Source: Hyphomicrobium_A sp963728165 (GTDB lineage: Bacteria > Pseudomonadota > Alphaproteobacteria > Rhizobiales > Hyphomicrobiaceae). Taken from it: a DNA stretch of 64,000 nt. A program made the translations under genes and the position numbers. The notes below the pieces were generated by a model. That model made no database searches and had not been told where the DNA came from. It saw nothing but the letters and a program-made list of their open reading frames with translations. The DNA lies in the NCBI GenBank assembly GCA_963728165.1, contig CAVSIY010000007.1:186001-250000 (forward strand), written 5' to 3'. This document shows positions 27,612-37,000 of this stretch, in pieces; within the stretch, counting starts at the first letter, position 1; the number at the start of each line of letters is the position of its first letter.

Positions 27612-28706
27612 GTGCGTGGCCCTGGAAAACCCTCTATCCGCCGCAGGCTGCTCGGCCTGGTGGTGGCGATAGCCGTCGTCGGCGCCCTCGGAGCCCTGGC
27701 GATCTCCGGCTTCATGCAGGGGCGTGAGGAGGCGGCCGTCGAGGCTGAGCGCGGCGAGCCGATCAAGCCGCCCATGCGCGTCACCCTTCCCGCGCGCGGC
27801 GAGCCGGTGGTGACCATCGACGCCGACGCGCAAGCCGCGATCGGCCTGGAGACCACCGTGCCGCGGTCGGCGCCCTATCAGGATCAGATCCGCGCCTTCG
27901 GAACGGTGCTCGACCTTGCGACCCTGACGACGCTCAACACCAACTACGTGGAAGCGGCCTCGCAGCTCAGAACCGCACAGGCCAAGCTCGCGGCGTCGCA
28001 GCCGGCCTACGAGCGCGCGCGCGAGCTCTATCAGAAGAATTTCGGCAATCTCGTGCAAGTGCAGGCGACGGAAGCCGCGCTCATCGGCGACAAGGCCGCC
28101 GTCGAGGCGGCGCAATCGAAGGTGCGCACGCTGGCAGCGACCGCGATTCAGGAGTGGGGGCCGGTGATCGGACACGCGCTCGTCAACGGCGCCGGTCTCG
28201 TCATGCGCCTGATCGAGCGTCAGGAGTTCCTTTTGCAGATCACGCTGCCGCCCGGTGAGAGCTTCGATGCGCCGCCCACCGCATCGGTGGAGGTCGGCGG
28301 CAGCTCGCGCCGCGCCGAGGTGCGCTACATCTCGCCTGCGACCCGCACCGATCCCAAGATCCAAGGCTTGAGCTTCTTCTACGCCGCCGCCGCCAGCAGC
28401 GGCATGCTGCCCGGCATGAACGCCCGCGCCTACCTCGTCTCGGGCAAGCCGGTCGAAGGCTACGTCATTCCGCCCTCGGCCATCGTGTGGTGGTCGGGGC
28501 GCCCCTGGGTCTACGTCAAGATCGCGGACGATGAGTTCACGCGCCGCGAGATCCCGACCGACATGCCGGTGGGGCGCGACGGCGATTTCGTGGTGCCGGT
28601 CACGGCCTTCGCCGAGCCGAAGCCGGAGATCGTCGTCACGGCGGCGCAGCTGTTGTTGTCGGAGGAGTTCCGCGCGCAGATCCAGGTGGGCGGGGACAAC
28701 GACTGA
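27612..28706 (+). CDS. RND efflux periplasmic adaptor (HlyD/CusB-like)
   Basis: The 364-residue product starts with GTG and has one N-terminal membrane anchor (LLGLVVAIAVVGALGALAIS). A central alpha-helical hairpin follows (YVEAASQLRTAQAKLAASQP ... QVQATEAALIGDKAAVEAAQ), with beta-barrel and membrane-proximal domains (YVIPPSAIVWWSGRPWVYVK). This is the membrane-fusion protein layout. It lacks the Met/His-rich N-terminus of CusB and the lipoyl portion is short. The pump gene overlaps its stop by 1-4 bases (TGATGG), so the two are coupled. Confidence 0.88.
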   Translation: MRGPGKPSIRRRLLGLVVAIAVVGALGALAISGFMQGREEAAVEAERGEPIKPPMRVTLPARGEPVVTIDADAQAAIGLETTVPRSAPYQDQIRAFGTVLDLATLTTLNTNYVEAASQLRTAQAKLAASQPAYERARELYQKNFGNLVQVQATEAALIGDKAAVEAAQSKVRTLAATAIQEWGPVIGHALVNGAGLVMRLIERQEFLLQITLPPGESFDAPPTASVEVGGSSRRAEVRYISPATRTDPKIQGLSFFYAAAASSGMLPGMNARAYLVSGKPVEGYVIPPSAIVWWSGRPWVYVKIADDEFTRREIPTDMPVGRDGDFVVPVTAFAEPKPEIVVTAAQLLLSEEFRAQIQVGGDND

Positions 28707-31700
28707 TGGCGACGGAAACCCCCGCACCGCCCGGCTCGGGTGGCATTCAGGCCGCCGTCATCGGGTTTGCCGTGCGCTTTCGCGGCATCATCGTCGCGCT
28801 CGCCATCCTGCTGCTGGGATACGGCGCCATCTCCGTCACGCGGGCCAAGTACGACGTGTTCCCCGAGTTCGCCCCGCCGCAGGTGGGGATTCAGACGGAG
28901 GCGCCGGGCCTGACGGCGGAGCAGGTGGAGGTGCTCGTCACCCAGCCGATCGAGAATGCCATCAACGGCGTGCCGGGCGTGCAGTCGCTGCGCTCCTCCT
29001 CGATCCAGGGGCTGTCGGTCATCACCGTGATTTTCGCGCCTTCGAGCGACATCTATCTCGACCGCCAGGTCGTCTCCGAGCGCCTCGCCGAGGCCGGCCA
29101 GCAGCTTCCCACCAACGTGGCGGCTCCGACCATGACGCCGCTGACGTCGTCCTCCTCGACCGTGTTGGTGCTCGGCCTCACGTCGGAAAAGCGCTCGCTC
29201 ATGGACCTGCGCACGCTGGCCGACTGGACGCTGCGGCTGAGGCTGCTCGCGGTGCAGGGGGTCTCCAAGGTGGCGGTGTTCGGCGGCGACGTGCGCTCGA
29301 TCCAGGTGCAGGTGCACCCCGATCAGCTCATTCGCTACAACCTCTCCTTCAATGACGTGCTGGAGGCGGCCAAGAAGGCCACCGCCGTCACCGGGGCGGG
29401 CTTCATCGAGACGGCCAACCAGCGCATCGTCTTCCAGTCGGAAGGCCAGTCGATCGAGCCCGACGACATCGCGCGCACCGTGGTGGCGAGCTCGGGAGGC
29501 GCCAGCGTGCTGTTGCGCGACGTGGCCGACGTAGTGAATGCGCCTGAGCCGCCCATCGGCGGCGCCGCCGTCATGGGCAAGCCGGGCGTGGTGCTGCTGG
29601 TATCGGGCCAATTGGGTGCCAACACCATCGACGTGACCGACGGCGTCGAGGAGGCGCTCGCCGATCTCAAGCCGCTCATCGAAAAAGAGCAGGTCGAGAT
29701 GCGCACCGATCTCTTCCGGCCGGCGGACTTCATCGCCATCTCGACCAGCAACGTGCGCAACTCGCTGCTGCTGGGCGGCGCGCTCGTCGTCGTCGTGCTG
29801 TGCCTGTTCCTGTTCGACTTGCGCACGGCCACCATCTCCTGCATGGCGATCCCACTGTCGCTTCTGGCAGCGATCGCCGTGCTCAATGCGCTCGGCGCCA
29901 CGCTCAACGCCATGACGCTGGGCGGCCTTGCCATCGCCATCGGCGAGGTCGTGGACGACGCCGTCATCGACGTGGAGAACATCGCCCGGCGTCTGCGCCT
30001 CAACCGGCGCTCGCCGCATCCGCTGCCGACGACGCAGGTGATCCTCAACGCCTCGCTCGAGGTGCGCGGCGCCGTGGTCTACGCCACCTTTGCCGTCATC
30101 CTCGTGTTCGTGCCCGTGGTGCTGCTGCCGGGTCTTGCCGGCCGCTTCTTTGCCCCGCTGGGTCTCGCCTATGTCCTCGCCATTCTCGCTTCCCTCGTCG
30201 TGGCGCTCACGGTCACGCCGGCCTTGTGCGCTCTGCTGTTCCCCAATAAGCCGGTGGCAGCGGCCGAGCCGGAGACGCGCATCGCCGAGGATCCCCCCGT
30301 CACGCGGTGGATGCGGCGGCACTACGAGGCCTTCCTGCGCAAGACCATCGCGCGGCCGCGCACCACCATGGTTGCCGCGCTCGCCTTCACGCTGGCGGGT
30401 TGCGCGGCGCTGCCGTTCTTCGGCACTGAGTTCCTGCCCGAGCTGAAAGAGGGGCACTTCACGCTGCACATGGCGGCGGTGCCGGGCACCTCGGTCGCGG
30501 AGTCGCAGCGCATCGGCTCGCTCGTCACCAAGGCGCTTTTGAAGCTTCCGCTGGTTCGTGTCATCTCGCAGCGCATCGGCCGGGCGGAGAAGGCCGACGA
30601 TACCTGGGGCACGCACTACAGTGAGTTCGAGGTCGACTTGAAGCGCAATCTGTCGGGCGCGGAGTCGGACCGGGCGCAAGCCCAGATGCGCAAGGTGCTG
30701 TCCGGCTTCCCTGGCGTGAACTTCGCGCTGAAGCCCTTCCTCACCGAGCGCGTCGAGGAGTCGCTTTCCGGCTACACCGCCTCCGTCATCGTCAACCTCT
30801 ACGGCAACGACCTCGACGTGCTCGACGACACCGCGCGCGAGGTCGCGCGCGAATTGAGCGAGGTGAAAGGCGCAACCGAGGTCCAGCTGCAATCGCCGCC
30901 GGGGCTGCCGCAGTTGACCATCCGCCCGCGCAAGGCCGATCTGGAACGCTGGGGCATGGACGCCGTCGACGTTCTGAACGTGCTGCGCGGCGCCTACCAG
31001 GGCGACGTTGTCGGCCAGAGCTACGAGGGAAACCGCGTCTTCAATGTCATCACGATCCTCGACAAGGAGAGCCGCAACAGCGTGGCCAAGGTCGGCGATC
31101 TGCCGCTGCGCACGCCCAACGGCAACTTCGTGCTCTTGCACCAGATCGCCGACGTCTATCAGACGGCCGGCCGCTACCAGGTGCTCCACCTCGGCGGCCA
31201 GCGCGTGCAGACGGTCACCGCCAACGTCATCGGCCGCGACGTAGGCTCGTTCGTCGCCGATGCGCGCAAGGCGATTGCCGCCAACGTGCAGCTTCCCCAA
31301 GGCGTGCATCTGGAGTTTGCGGGCTCGGCGCAGGCGCAGGCGGAGGCGCGGCGCAACCTCTTGATGAACTCGCTGGTCGCCGGCCTCGGCATTCTGCTCT
31401 TGCTCTTCGTCGTGACCGGGAGCTGGCGCAACGTGCTGCTCGTTCTCGTCAACATGCCGTTCGCGCTCGTCGGCGGCGTGCTGGCGATCTTCGCCACCGG
31501 CGGCGTGCTGACGCTCGGCGCCATGGTCGGCTTCGTGACGCTGTTCGGCATCACGCTGCGCAACTCCATCATGATGATCTCGCACTTCGAGCACCTCGTT
31601 GACCGCGAGCGTGTGCCCTGGGGCGCCGAAGCCGCCGTCAAGGGCGCCGGCGACCGCCTGGCGCCGATCCTGATGACGTCGATCGTGACCGCGCTCGGCC

Positions 31701-31906
31701 TGTTGCCGCTGGCCATCGGCATGAGCGAGCCGGGACGCGAGATCGAAGGCCCGATGGCGCTCGTCATCGTCGGCGGCCTCGCCACCTCGATGGCGCTCAA
31801 TCTCCTGGTGCTGCCGACGCTCGCCTTGCGCTACGGGCGCTTTGAGCCGCCGAGCGACGCAGGCGTGGCGCCGACCGAGCTGGCGAGCCGCCGCCGCGTC
31901 GCTTGA
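28706..31906 (+). CDS. CusA/CzcA-type RND efflux pump
   Basis: This 1066-residue inner-membrane proton antiporter has the standard RND layout: helix 1 (GIIVALAILLLGYGAI), two large periplasmic loops, and helix 4 with the heavy-metal-efflux signature EVVDDAVIDVENIARRL, then the C-terminal half (VTGSWRNVLLVLVNMPFALV ... MVGFVTLFGITLRNSIMMIS). The paired aspartates of helix 4 and the DVEN motif place it with the metal-cation RND pumps rather than drug pumps. The ion cannot be read from sequence. No outer-membrane channel (TolC-type) gene is present; instead two TonB-dependent receptors precede the pair. Confidence 0.92.
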   Translation: MATETPAPPGSGGIQAAVIGFAVRFRGIIVALAILLLGYGAISVTRAKYDVFPEFAPPQVGIQTEAPGLTAEQVEVLVTQPIENAINGVPGVQSLRSSSIQGLSVITVIFAPSSDIYLDRQVVSERLAEAGQQLPTNVAAPTMTPLTSSSSTVLVLGLTSEKRSLMDLRTLADWTLRLRLLAVQGVSKVAVFGGDVRSIQVQVHPDQLIRYNLSFNDVLEAAKKATAVTGAGFIETANQRIVFQSEGQSIEPDDIARTVVASSGGASVLLRDVADVVNAPEPPIGGAAVMGKPGVVLLVSGQLGANTIDVTDGVEEALADLKPLIEKEQVEMRTDLFRPADFIAISTSNVRNSLLLGGALVVVVLCLFLFDLRTATISCMAIPLSLLAAIAVLNALGATLNAMTLGGLAIAIGEVVDDAVIDVENIARRLRLNRRSPHPLPTTQVILNASLEVRGAVVYATFAVILVFVPVVLLPGLAGRFFAPLGLAYVLAILASLVVALTVTPALCALLFPNKPVAAAEPETRIAEDPPVTRWMRRHYEAFLRKTIARPRTTMVAALAFTLAGCAALPFFGTEFLPELKEGHFTLHMAAVPGTSVAESQRIGSLVTKALLKLPLVRVISQRIGRAEKADDTWGTHYSEFEVDLKRNLSGAESDRAQAQMRKVLSGFPGVNFALKPFLTERVEESLSGYTASVIVNLYGNDLDVLDDTAREVARELSEVKGATEVQLQSPPGLPQLTIRPRKADLERWGMDAVDVLNVLRGAYQGDVVGQSYEGNRVFNVITILDKESRNSVAKVGDLPLRTPNGNFVLLHQIADVYQTAGRYQVLHLGGQRVQTVTANVIGRDVGSFVADARKAIAANVQLPQGVHLEFAGSAQAQAEARRNLLMNSLVAGLGILLLLFVVTGSWRNVLLVLVNMPFALVGGVLAIFATGGVLTLGAMVGFVTLFGITLRNSIMMISHFEHLVDRERVPWGAEAAVKGAGDRLAPILMTSIVTALGLLPLAIGMSEPGREIEGPMALVIVGGLATSMALNLLVLPTLALRYGRFEPPSDAGVAPTELASRRRVA

Positions 31907-31915
31907 GGCGGCGCT

Positions 31916-32293
31916 CTAGAGCTGCGTCAGGTAGGCGCGGTTCTCGATCACGTCGTACTCGCACACGGAGCCCGATGACCCGTCGTGCGCGTTCAACACC
32001 ACCTGCGGATGCTTGAAGCGGGCCGCCCACAGCGCGTTGTGGACGTCCCACAGGTTGACGTGCGCGCTCTTGCGGCCGATCTCGAGGGCGACGGAGGCGG
32101 GCTGCGTCCACAGCGGGGCGGCAGCGCCGCCGGTGCCGGTCGTGCCGGGGTCCTGGCTCTGGCAGGCGGCCATGGCGCGCTCGCGGTAGGCCTGGATGAG
32201 GGCTTCCTCCGCGCCTTCGCGGTAGAGGCGCTCATGCGCCAGAATCTTGGCTCCAGCCAGAACGGCGAGCACGACGACGAGGGCTCTCATCAT
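31916..32293 (-). CDS. Small secreted protein of unknown function
   Basis: The product is 125 residues, with an N-terminal hydrophobic segment (MMRALVVVLAVLAGAKILA) that may be a signal peptide or anchor. Recognisable words are GAEEALIQAYRERAMAACQS, VNLWDVHNALWAARFKHPQV and VCEYDVIENRAYLTQL, with two cysteines. A GGGGAG lies about 9 bases upstream. It converges with the RND gene and is divergent from hprA. No family is recognised. Confidence 0.7.
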   Translation of the reverse strand: MMRALVVVLAVLAGAKILAHERLYREGAEEALIQAYRERAMAACQSQDPGTTGTGGAAAPLWTQPASVALEIGRKSAHVNLWDVHNALWAARFKHPQVVLNAHDGSSGSVCEYDVIENRAYLTQL

Positions 32294-32503
32294 GGGCGGA
32301 TTCTCCCCGCGGAGAACGAGGGACCATCGCTGCGCCGGTCGCCGCCGCGATGGCCCGCTACTGCGTGCCCGGCAGTTTGCCGCGCCATGGTGAAGAAAGG
32401 GTTGCCCGGCGTGCCGCTTCGGCTTGTCAGCGGGGGCGCCTTGCGGCTAGAAGCGGCAAACGCCTCATCAAGAGCCTGACGACCCGGGAGGGGAAAAACC
32501 CAG

Positions 32504-33469
32504 ATGAAAAAGAAGATTTTGATCACGTGGCCTCTGCCGGAGGCCGTCATGACCCGGGCGCGAGCGTCCTACGACGTTATCGCGCATGGCGACGACCCCA
32601 AGATCACCATCGACGAGATGCTGGAGACGGCAAAGTCGGTCGACGCGATTCTGCTGACGCTGAATGAGAAGTGCCGCGCCGACGTCATCGAGCGGATCCC
32701 GGACAACATCAAGTGCATTTCGACGTTCTCCATCGGCTTCGACCATATCGACCTCGACGCCTGCAAGGCGCGCTCAATCAAGGTCGGCAACGCGCCCCAC
32801 GGCGTCACGGTGGCGACCGCCGAGATCGCCATGCTGCTGCTCTTGGGTGCGGCGCGGCGCGCTTCCGAGGGCGAGCACATGATCCGCACGCGCTCCTGGC
32901 CCGGCTGGCAGCCCTTGCAGCTCGTCGGCCAGCGCCTCGACGGCAAGAAGCTCGGTATCTACGGCTTCGGCAAGATCGGGCAGGCCTTGGCGCAGCGGGC
33001 GCGCGGCTTCGACATGGAGATCCACTACTACGACATCTTCCGCCAGCCGCCGGAGAAGGAGAAGGCGCTGGGTGCGATCTATCATGACAGTCTCGACAGC
33101 CTGCTGGCCGTGTCGCAGTTCTTCTCCATCAACGCCCCGCTGACGCCGGAGACGCGCCAGTTCTTCAACAAGGAGACGATCGAGAAGCTGCCCCAAGGCG
33201 CCATCGTGGTGAACTCGGCGCGCGGCGACCTGGTCAAGGACGAGGACATGATCGCGGCCTTGAAGTCGGGGCGGCTCGCCTATGCCGGCCTCGACGTGTT
33301 CGCGGGCGAGCCGAAGATCAACGAGGGCTACTACGACCTGCCCAACACGTTCCTGTTCCCGCACTTAGGCAGCGCCGCGATCGAGGCGCGCAATCAGATG
33401 GGCTTTGAGGCGCTCGACAACATCGATGCGTTCTTTGCCGGCAAGGATATGCCGTTCAAGCTCACCTGA
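32504..33469 (+). CDS. hprA: Hydroxypyruvate reductase (D-glycerate dehydrogenase)
   Basis: This NAD(P)H-dependent D-2-hydroxyacid dehydrogenase converts hydroxypyruvate to D-glycerate in the serine cycle for C1 assimilation. The length of 321 residues and the sequence (KKKILITWPLPEA, STFSIGFDHIDLDACKA, VGNAPHGVTVATAEIAMLLL) match, from memory, the crystallised enzyme of Hyphomicrobium methylovorum. The nucleotide-binding motif GIYGFGKIGQALA is at residues 151-163 and the catalytic residues are Arg240, Glu269 and His287. A clear terminator follows, so the gene seems monocistronic. This gene is the best taxonomic marker in the window. Confidence 0.96.
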   Translation: MKKKILITWPLPEAVMTRARASYDVIAHGDDPKITIDEMLETAKSVDAILLTLNEKCRADVIERIPDNIKCISTFSIGFDHIDLDACKARSIKVGNAPHGVTVATAEIAMLLLLGAARRASEGEHMIRTRSWPGWQPLQLVGQRLDGKKLGIYGFGKIGQALAQRARGFDMEIHYYDIFRQPPEKEKALGAIYHDSLDSLLAVSQFFSINAPLTPETRQFFNKETIEKLPQGAIVVNSARGDLVKDEDMIAALKSGRLAYAGLDVFAGEPKINEGYYDLPNTFLFPHLGSAAIEARNQMGFEALDNIDAFFAGKDMPFKLT

Positions 33470-33494
33470 GCCGCGCGACGCCGCAATTGACAAA

Positions 33495-33523
33495 GGCCCG
33501 GCGCGCCACGCCGGGCCCTTTTC
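33495..33523 (+). terminator. Rho-independent terminator after hprA
   Basis: GGCCCGGCG (33495-33503) pairs with CGCCGGGCC (33509-33517) around a 5-base loop and is followed by CTTTTC. Confidence 0.85.
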
Positions 33524-33648
33524 GTTTCCGCTCCCGCAATTGCCGGTGGGCCGGCATCCAGCGACCTTGACATGCGTCGGCGCGGCGCGCTTGTTGCCCC
33601 TTCCGACGCCGCAAGGCGCCGCCCTCCTTCATTGCGCGGAGGTTTGCG

Positions 33649-33945
33649 ATGGATCATTCCGATGAAAATGCCGTGGTCGAGCGCGACGGCTCGGTGCGGC
33701 GCTCCATGTGGATGCGGGGGCTGTTCATGTTCTTGTTCCTCCTGGCGTTCGGCGCCGCCCAGGGGCTGTTGTGGCTGCTGGCCATCGTGCAGTTCTTGTG
33801 GCTTTTCTTCTCCGGCGAGGCGAATGCGAATCTCGCCCGCTTCGGCAAATCGCTCTCGCTCTGGCTCGCCGAGCTGGTGGCCTTCGTCACCTGCGCGTCT
33901 GAGATGAAGCCGTTTCCGTGGGCGCCGTGGCCCTCGGCGGACTGA
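33649..33945 (+). CDS. DUF4389-type membrane protein
   Basis: The 98-residue product starts MDHSDENAVVERDGSVRRSM. It has two adjacent hydrophobic segments (MFLFLLAFGAAQGLLWLLAI and VQFLWLFFSGEANANLARFG) and a C-terminus with EMKPFPWAPWP. The pattern FxxGE-N-x-L-x-FG ... PFPW fits the DUF4389 family of small bacterial membrane proteins. The ribosome binding site is GCGGAGG about 7 bases before the ATG. Function unknown. Confidence 0.8.
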   Translation: MDHSDENAVVERDGSVRRSMWMRGLFMFLFLLAFGAAQGLLWLLAIVQFLWLFFSGEANANLARFGKSLSLWLAELVAFVTCASEMKPFPWAPWPSAD

Positions 33946-34079
33946 GGCGCTGCTCGAGCAAGCGGGCATTGGTGTCCTGCATCTAGCCTCAACGCCCGAC
34001 AGGGTATTCCGAGACGGGCCAATTTCGGACACCCCAACCTCGCGCACAGCCGAGCTGGAGGGGCTCCCGCAAGGGCGCT

Positions 34080-37000
34080 TCAGAACCGCCAGGTGAGGCG
34101 TCCCTGCACGCCGTTGTCCTGAAGGTCGCTGGCGAGTTGGCCGGAATAAGAACTCCCAGCATGGCGTCGGGCCCAAGCGCGAGGTCGAGGCCGGCCTCGA
34201 TGAGCGCACTGTTGCGCACGAGCGGTACGCCCGAAATGCCGAAGGGGATGCCCGAAGAAGCAAAGGCAAGCGCAAGTTCGGGCGTGAGCTCGCCGAAGGC
34301 GTACTGCCAGGCGACTGAGGCCCGCGGCGTCACCAGCATGCCGGCGACCGGTATCGTCGTCGCGGCGCGCACGCCGAGCGTCGAGTAGCCGACGTTCTGT
34401 TCGCTGCCCGGCGTGGTCAGTGCCGCGGTGGGGCCGCTCTCCGTGAATGCATCCGTCCCCACATGCTCATAGGCAATACCTGCGAACGGCTCCACGGCGG
34501 AGAACTGGTCGGTAACAATCGGATAGGCCAGCTCAGTAAAGAGCTGGCCCGTGTCGCCGCCGTAGTTCGCGCTCTCACTTTCATAAAAGCCGGGGAAGCT
34601 GACTGCGCGCAAAGTATCTATGCTGTGCCAGGTCCAGGCGGCACCGGAGCGCAGCGCGACGGGTCCTATCCTGCCACCGGCATAGCCCGCCAGCAGATAG
34701 CTGTTGACGTCCGCGGAGCTGGCGCGGGCCTTCACGTTGATATCCGATTGGATGTAGCCGGTGGCGAGGCCGGCGCGCCAGCCATCGCCGACGCCGGCAT
34801 CCATTCCGGAGACGAAACCGCCAAGGGTGCGCTGCGCGGTGGCGGCGTTGCCGTTGCCGTCGAATTGGCCCCAGGAGCCGAAGCCGCGGGTCCAGAACGT
34901 GAGGCCGTGACCATAGTCCGGCTTGGCGCCGGCATCGAGACCCGCACCGAGAGCCATGCGAGTGCCATTGTCGAATGCGGAAACGGAGGTCGGGCCGCCG
35001 GCAGCGAGAGCCACGGCCGGGCCCGCGCCGTTGGAGCCGTAGGAGGCCTGGATCAACCGGCCCAGCATCGCCTCGCGCACGTAGAGCCCCTGATTGACGA
35101 GCACGCCCGAGAGGCTCGCATGCACCTCGCCCGACAGCGCGTCGAATGCATGCCGCGCCTGATCGGCGGTCAACGACAAAACGGCATCGTAAATGACGTT
35201 GCCGAAGCCGAGCGTCTCGACTGCCCCGCCAGTCGCAATCTCGTTGGGCGTCTCCCCGACGCTAGCGAAGCTGACGCCATTGCGCGCAATCGTCAGGAGC
35301 ACGTTGTTTGCGTTGTAGCTGAGCGCAGGAGCGAGAAAAATGGACACGAAATCAGACGTCAGTCCGGCGAACGTGCCGGTCACGCCGGCGTCCGCATGGA
35401 GAATCGTGTAGGTGGCACCCGGCGTGTAAGTGCCGGTAGCTGCCTCCACTTGCACGGTGCCGCCGGCCAGCGTCGCCGCACCGGTGACGTCGGTGCGGTC
35501 GGCCGCCGTCGGCGAGATCTCGACGACATAGACCCCGGGTGCGGCAAACGTCATGTTGCCGCTAACTGTGATCGTGCCGATCGAAAAGCCAGGCGCCAAC
35601 GTGCCAGCGATCGTTGCCGGACCGATTATGCCGTTTCCTCCAAGAAAGGCCGCGGGCAACGCCACCACCGGCGCCGGCACTACGGCATCGGCGAGCAGCA
35701 GCTTTCCGGCGTTAATCGTCGTCCCGCCCGAGTAGGGGTTTACGCCCGTCAGCGTCAGCGTTCCCGCGCCATTCTTGACGAGCGAGCCGGTGCCGGAGAT
35801 GTTGCCGGCATAGGTCAGCGCGTCGCTACGGTCGAAGACGAACACGCCATTGTCGATCATGTTGCCGGAAATGCTGCCGGTGGTGCCGCCGTTGCCGATC
35901 TGCAGCGTGCCGGCGTTGATCGTCGTGCCCCCGCCGAATGTGTTTTCACCGGTGAGGATGAGTGTGCCGGCGCCACTTTTGGTCAGCGTACCAGCCCCGC
36001 TGATGACGCCGCCAAATGTGACCGTATCGCTGCGGTTGATCGCAAATACGCCATTGTCGATCACGTTCCCCACGATTGAGCCACTTGTGCCGCCGTTGCC
36101 CAGCTGCAAGGTGCCGGCGGTGATCGTCGTGGCGCCGCCATAGGTGTTATCACCCGTCAGCGTCAGCGTGTTGGTGCCAATCTTGGTGAGCGAGCCAGCG
36201 CCGCTGATGACGCCGCCATAGGTCGCATCGTCGCTGCGGTTGAAGACGAGCGCACCGTTGTCAAGGACGTCCCCCTGGATCGAGCCGCTCGTGCCGCCGC
36301 TCCCGATCTGCAATGTCCCCGCAGTGATTGTCGTTGCCCCCGCGTACGTGTTGTTCCCCGTCAGCGTCAGCGTGTTGGAGCCATTTTTGGTGAGCGTGCC
36401 GCTACCGCTCACGACACCGGCATAGGCCTGCGCGTTGCTATGGCTGAACACGAGCGCACCGTTGTCAACGATGTTGCCGGCGATGCTGCCGGTCGTGCCG
36501 CCGTTGCCGATCTGCAGCGTTCCCGCGCCAATAGTCGTGGTCCCCGTGTAGGTGTTGTCTCCCGACAGCGTGAATGTGCCGGCACCGGCCTTGGTCAGAT
36601 TGGTCAATCCTGCCGCGCCATTCTGGATCACGCCCGAGAACGCCGTCGACGTGGCGTCGCCGCCGGTTGTCAGCGTCCTGGCGGCGGCCCCCCCGTTGGT
36701 CACCGTGCCGGCGCCGGCGAGCGAGCCGATGATCTCGTCGAAGTTGTTGAGGGCGAGGATAGCGCCGGAGGCGACCGTGTAGGCGCTGGTCTGGGCTAGG
36801 GCATTTGTTGCTCCCGCTTGCAGCGTTCCGGCGCTGACAGTAGTCGCGCCCGTGTACGTGTTGGAGCCTGACAGCGTGAGCGTGTTGGTCCCCGCCTGGG
36901 TCAACGTGCCCGTGCCACTGACCACACCGCCGTACGTCACCGCAACGCCGGTGCGGTTGAAGACGAGCGCACCGTTGTCGACGATGCTGAGGCCGGCGAT

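Noticed and set aside
28511..31594. A very long minus-strand open frame opposite the RND pump gene
   Set aside because: Its composition (His/Arg/Asp/Gly-rich, no domain) is that of an antisense shadow of a highly biased GC-rich gene, and the plus-strand product is a clear RND pump.
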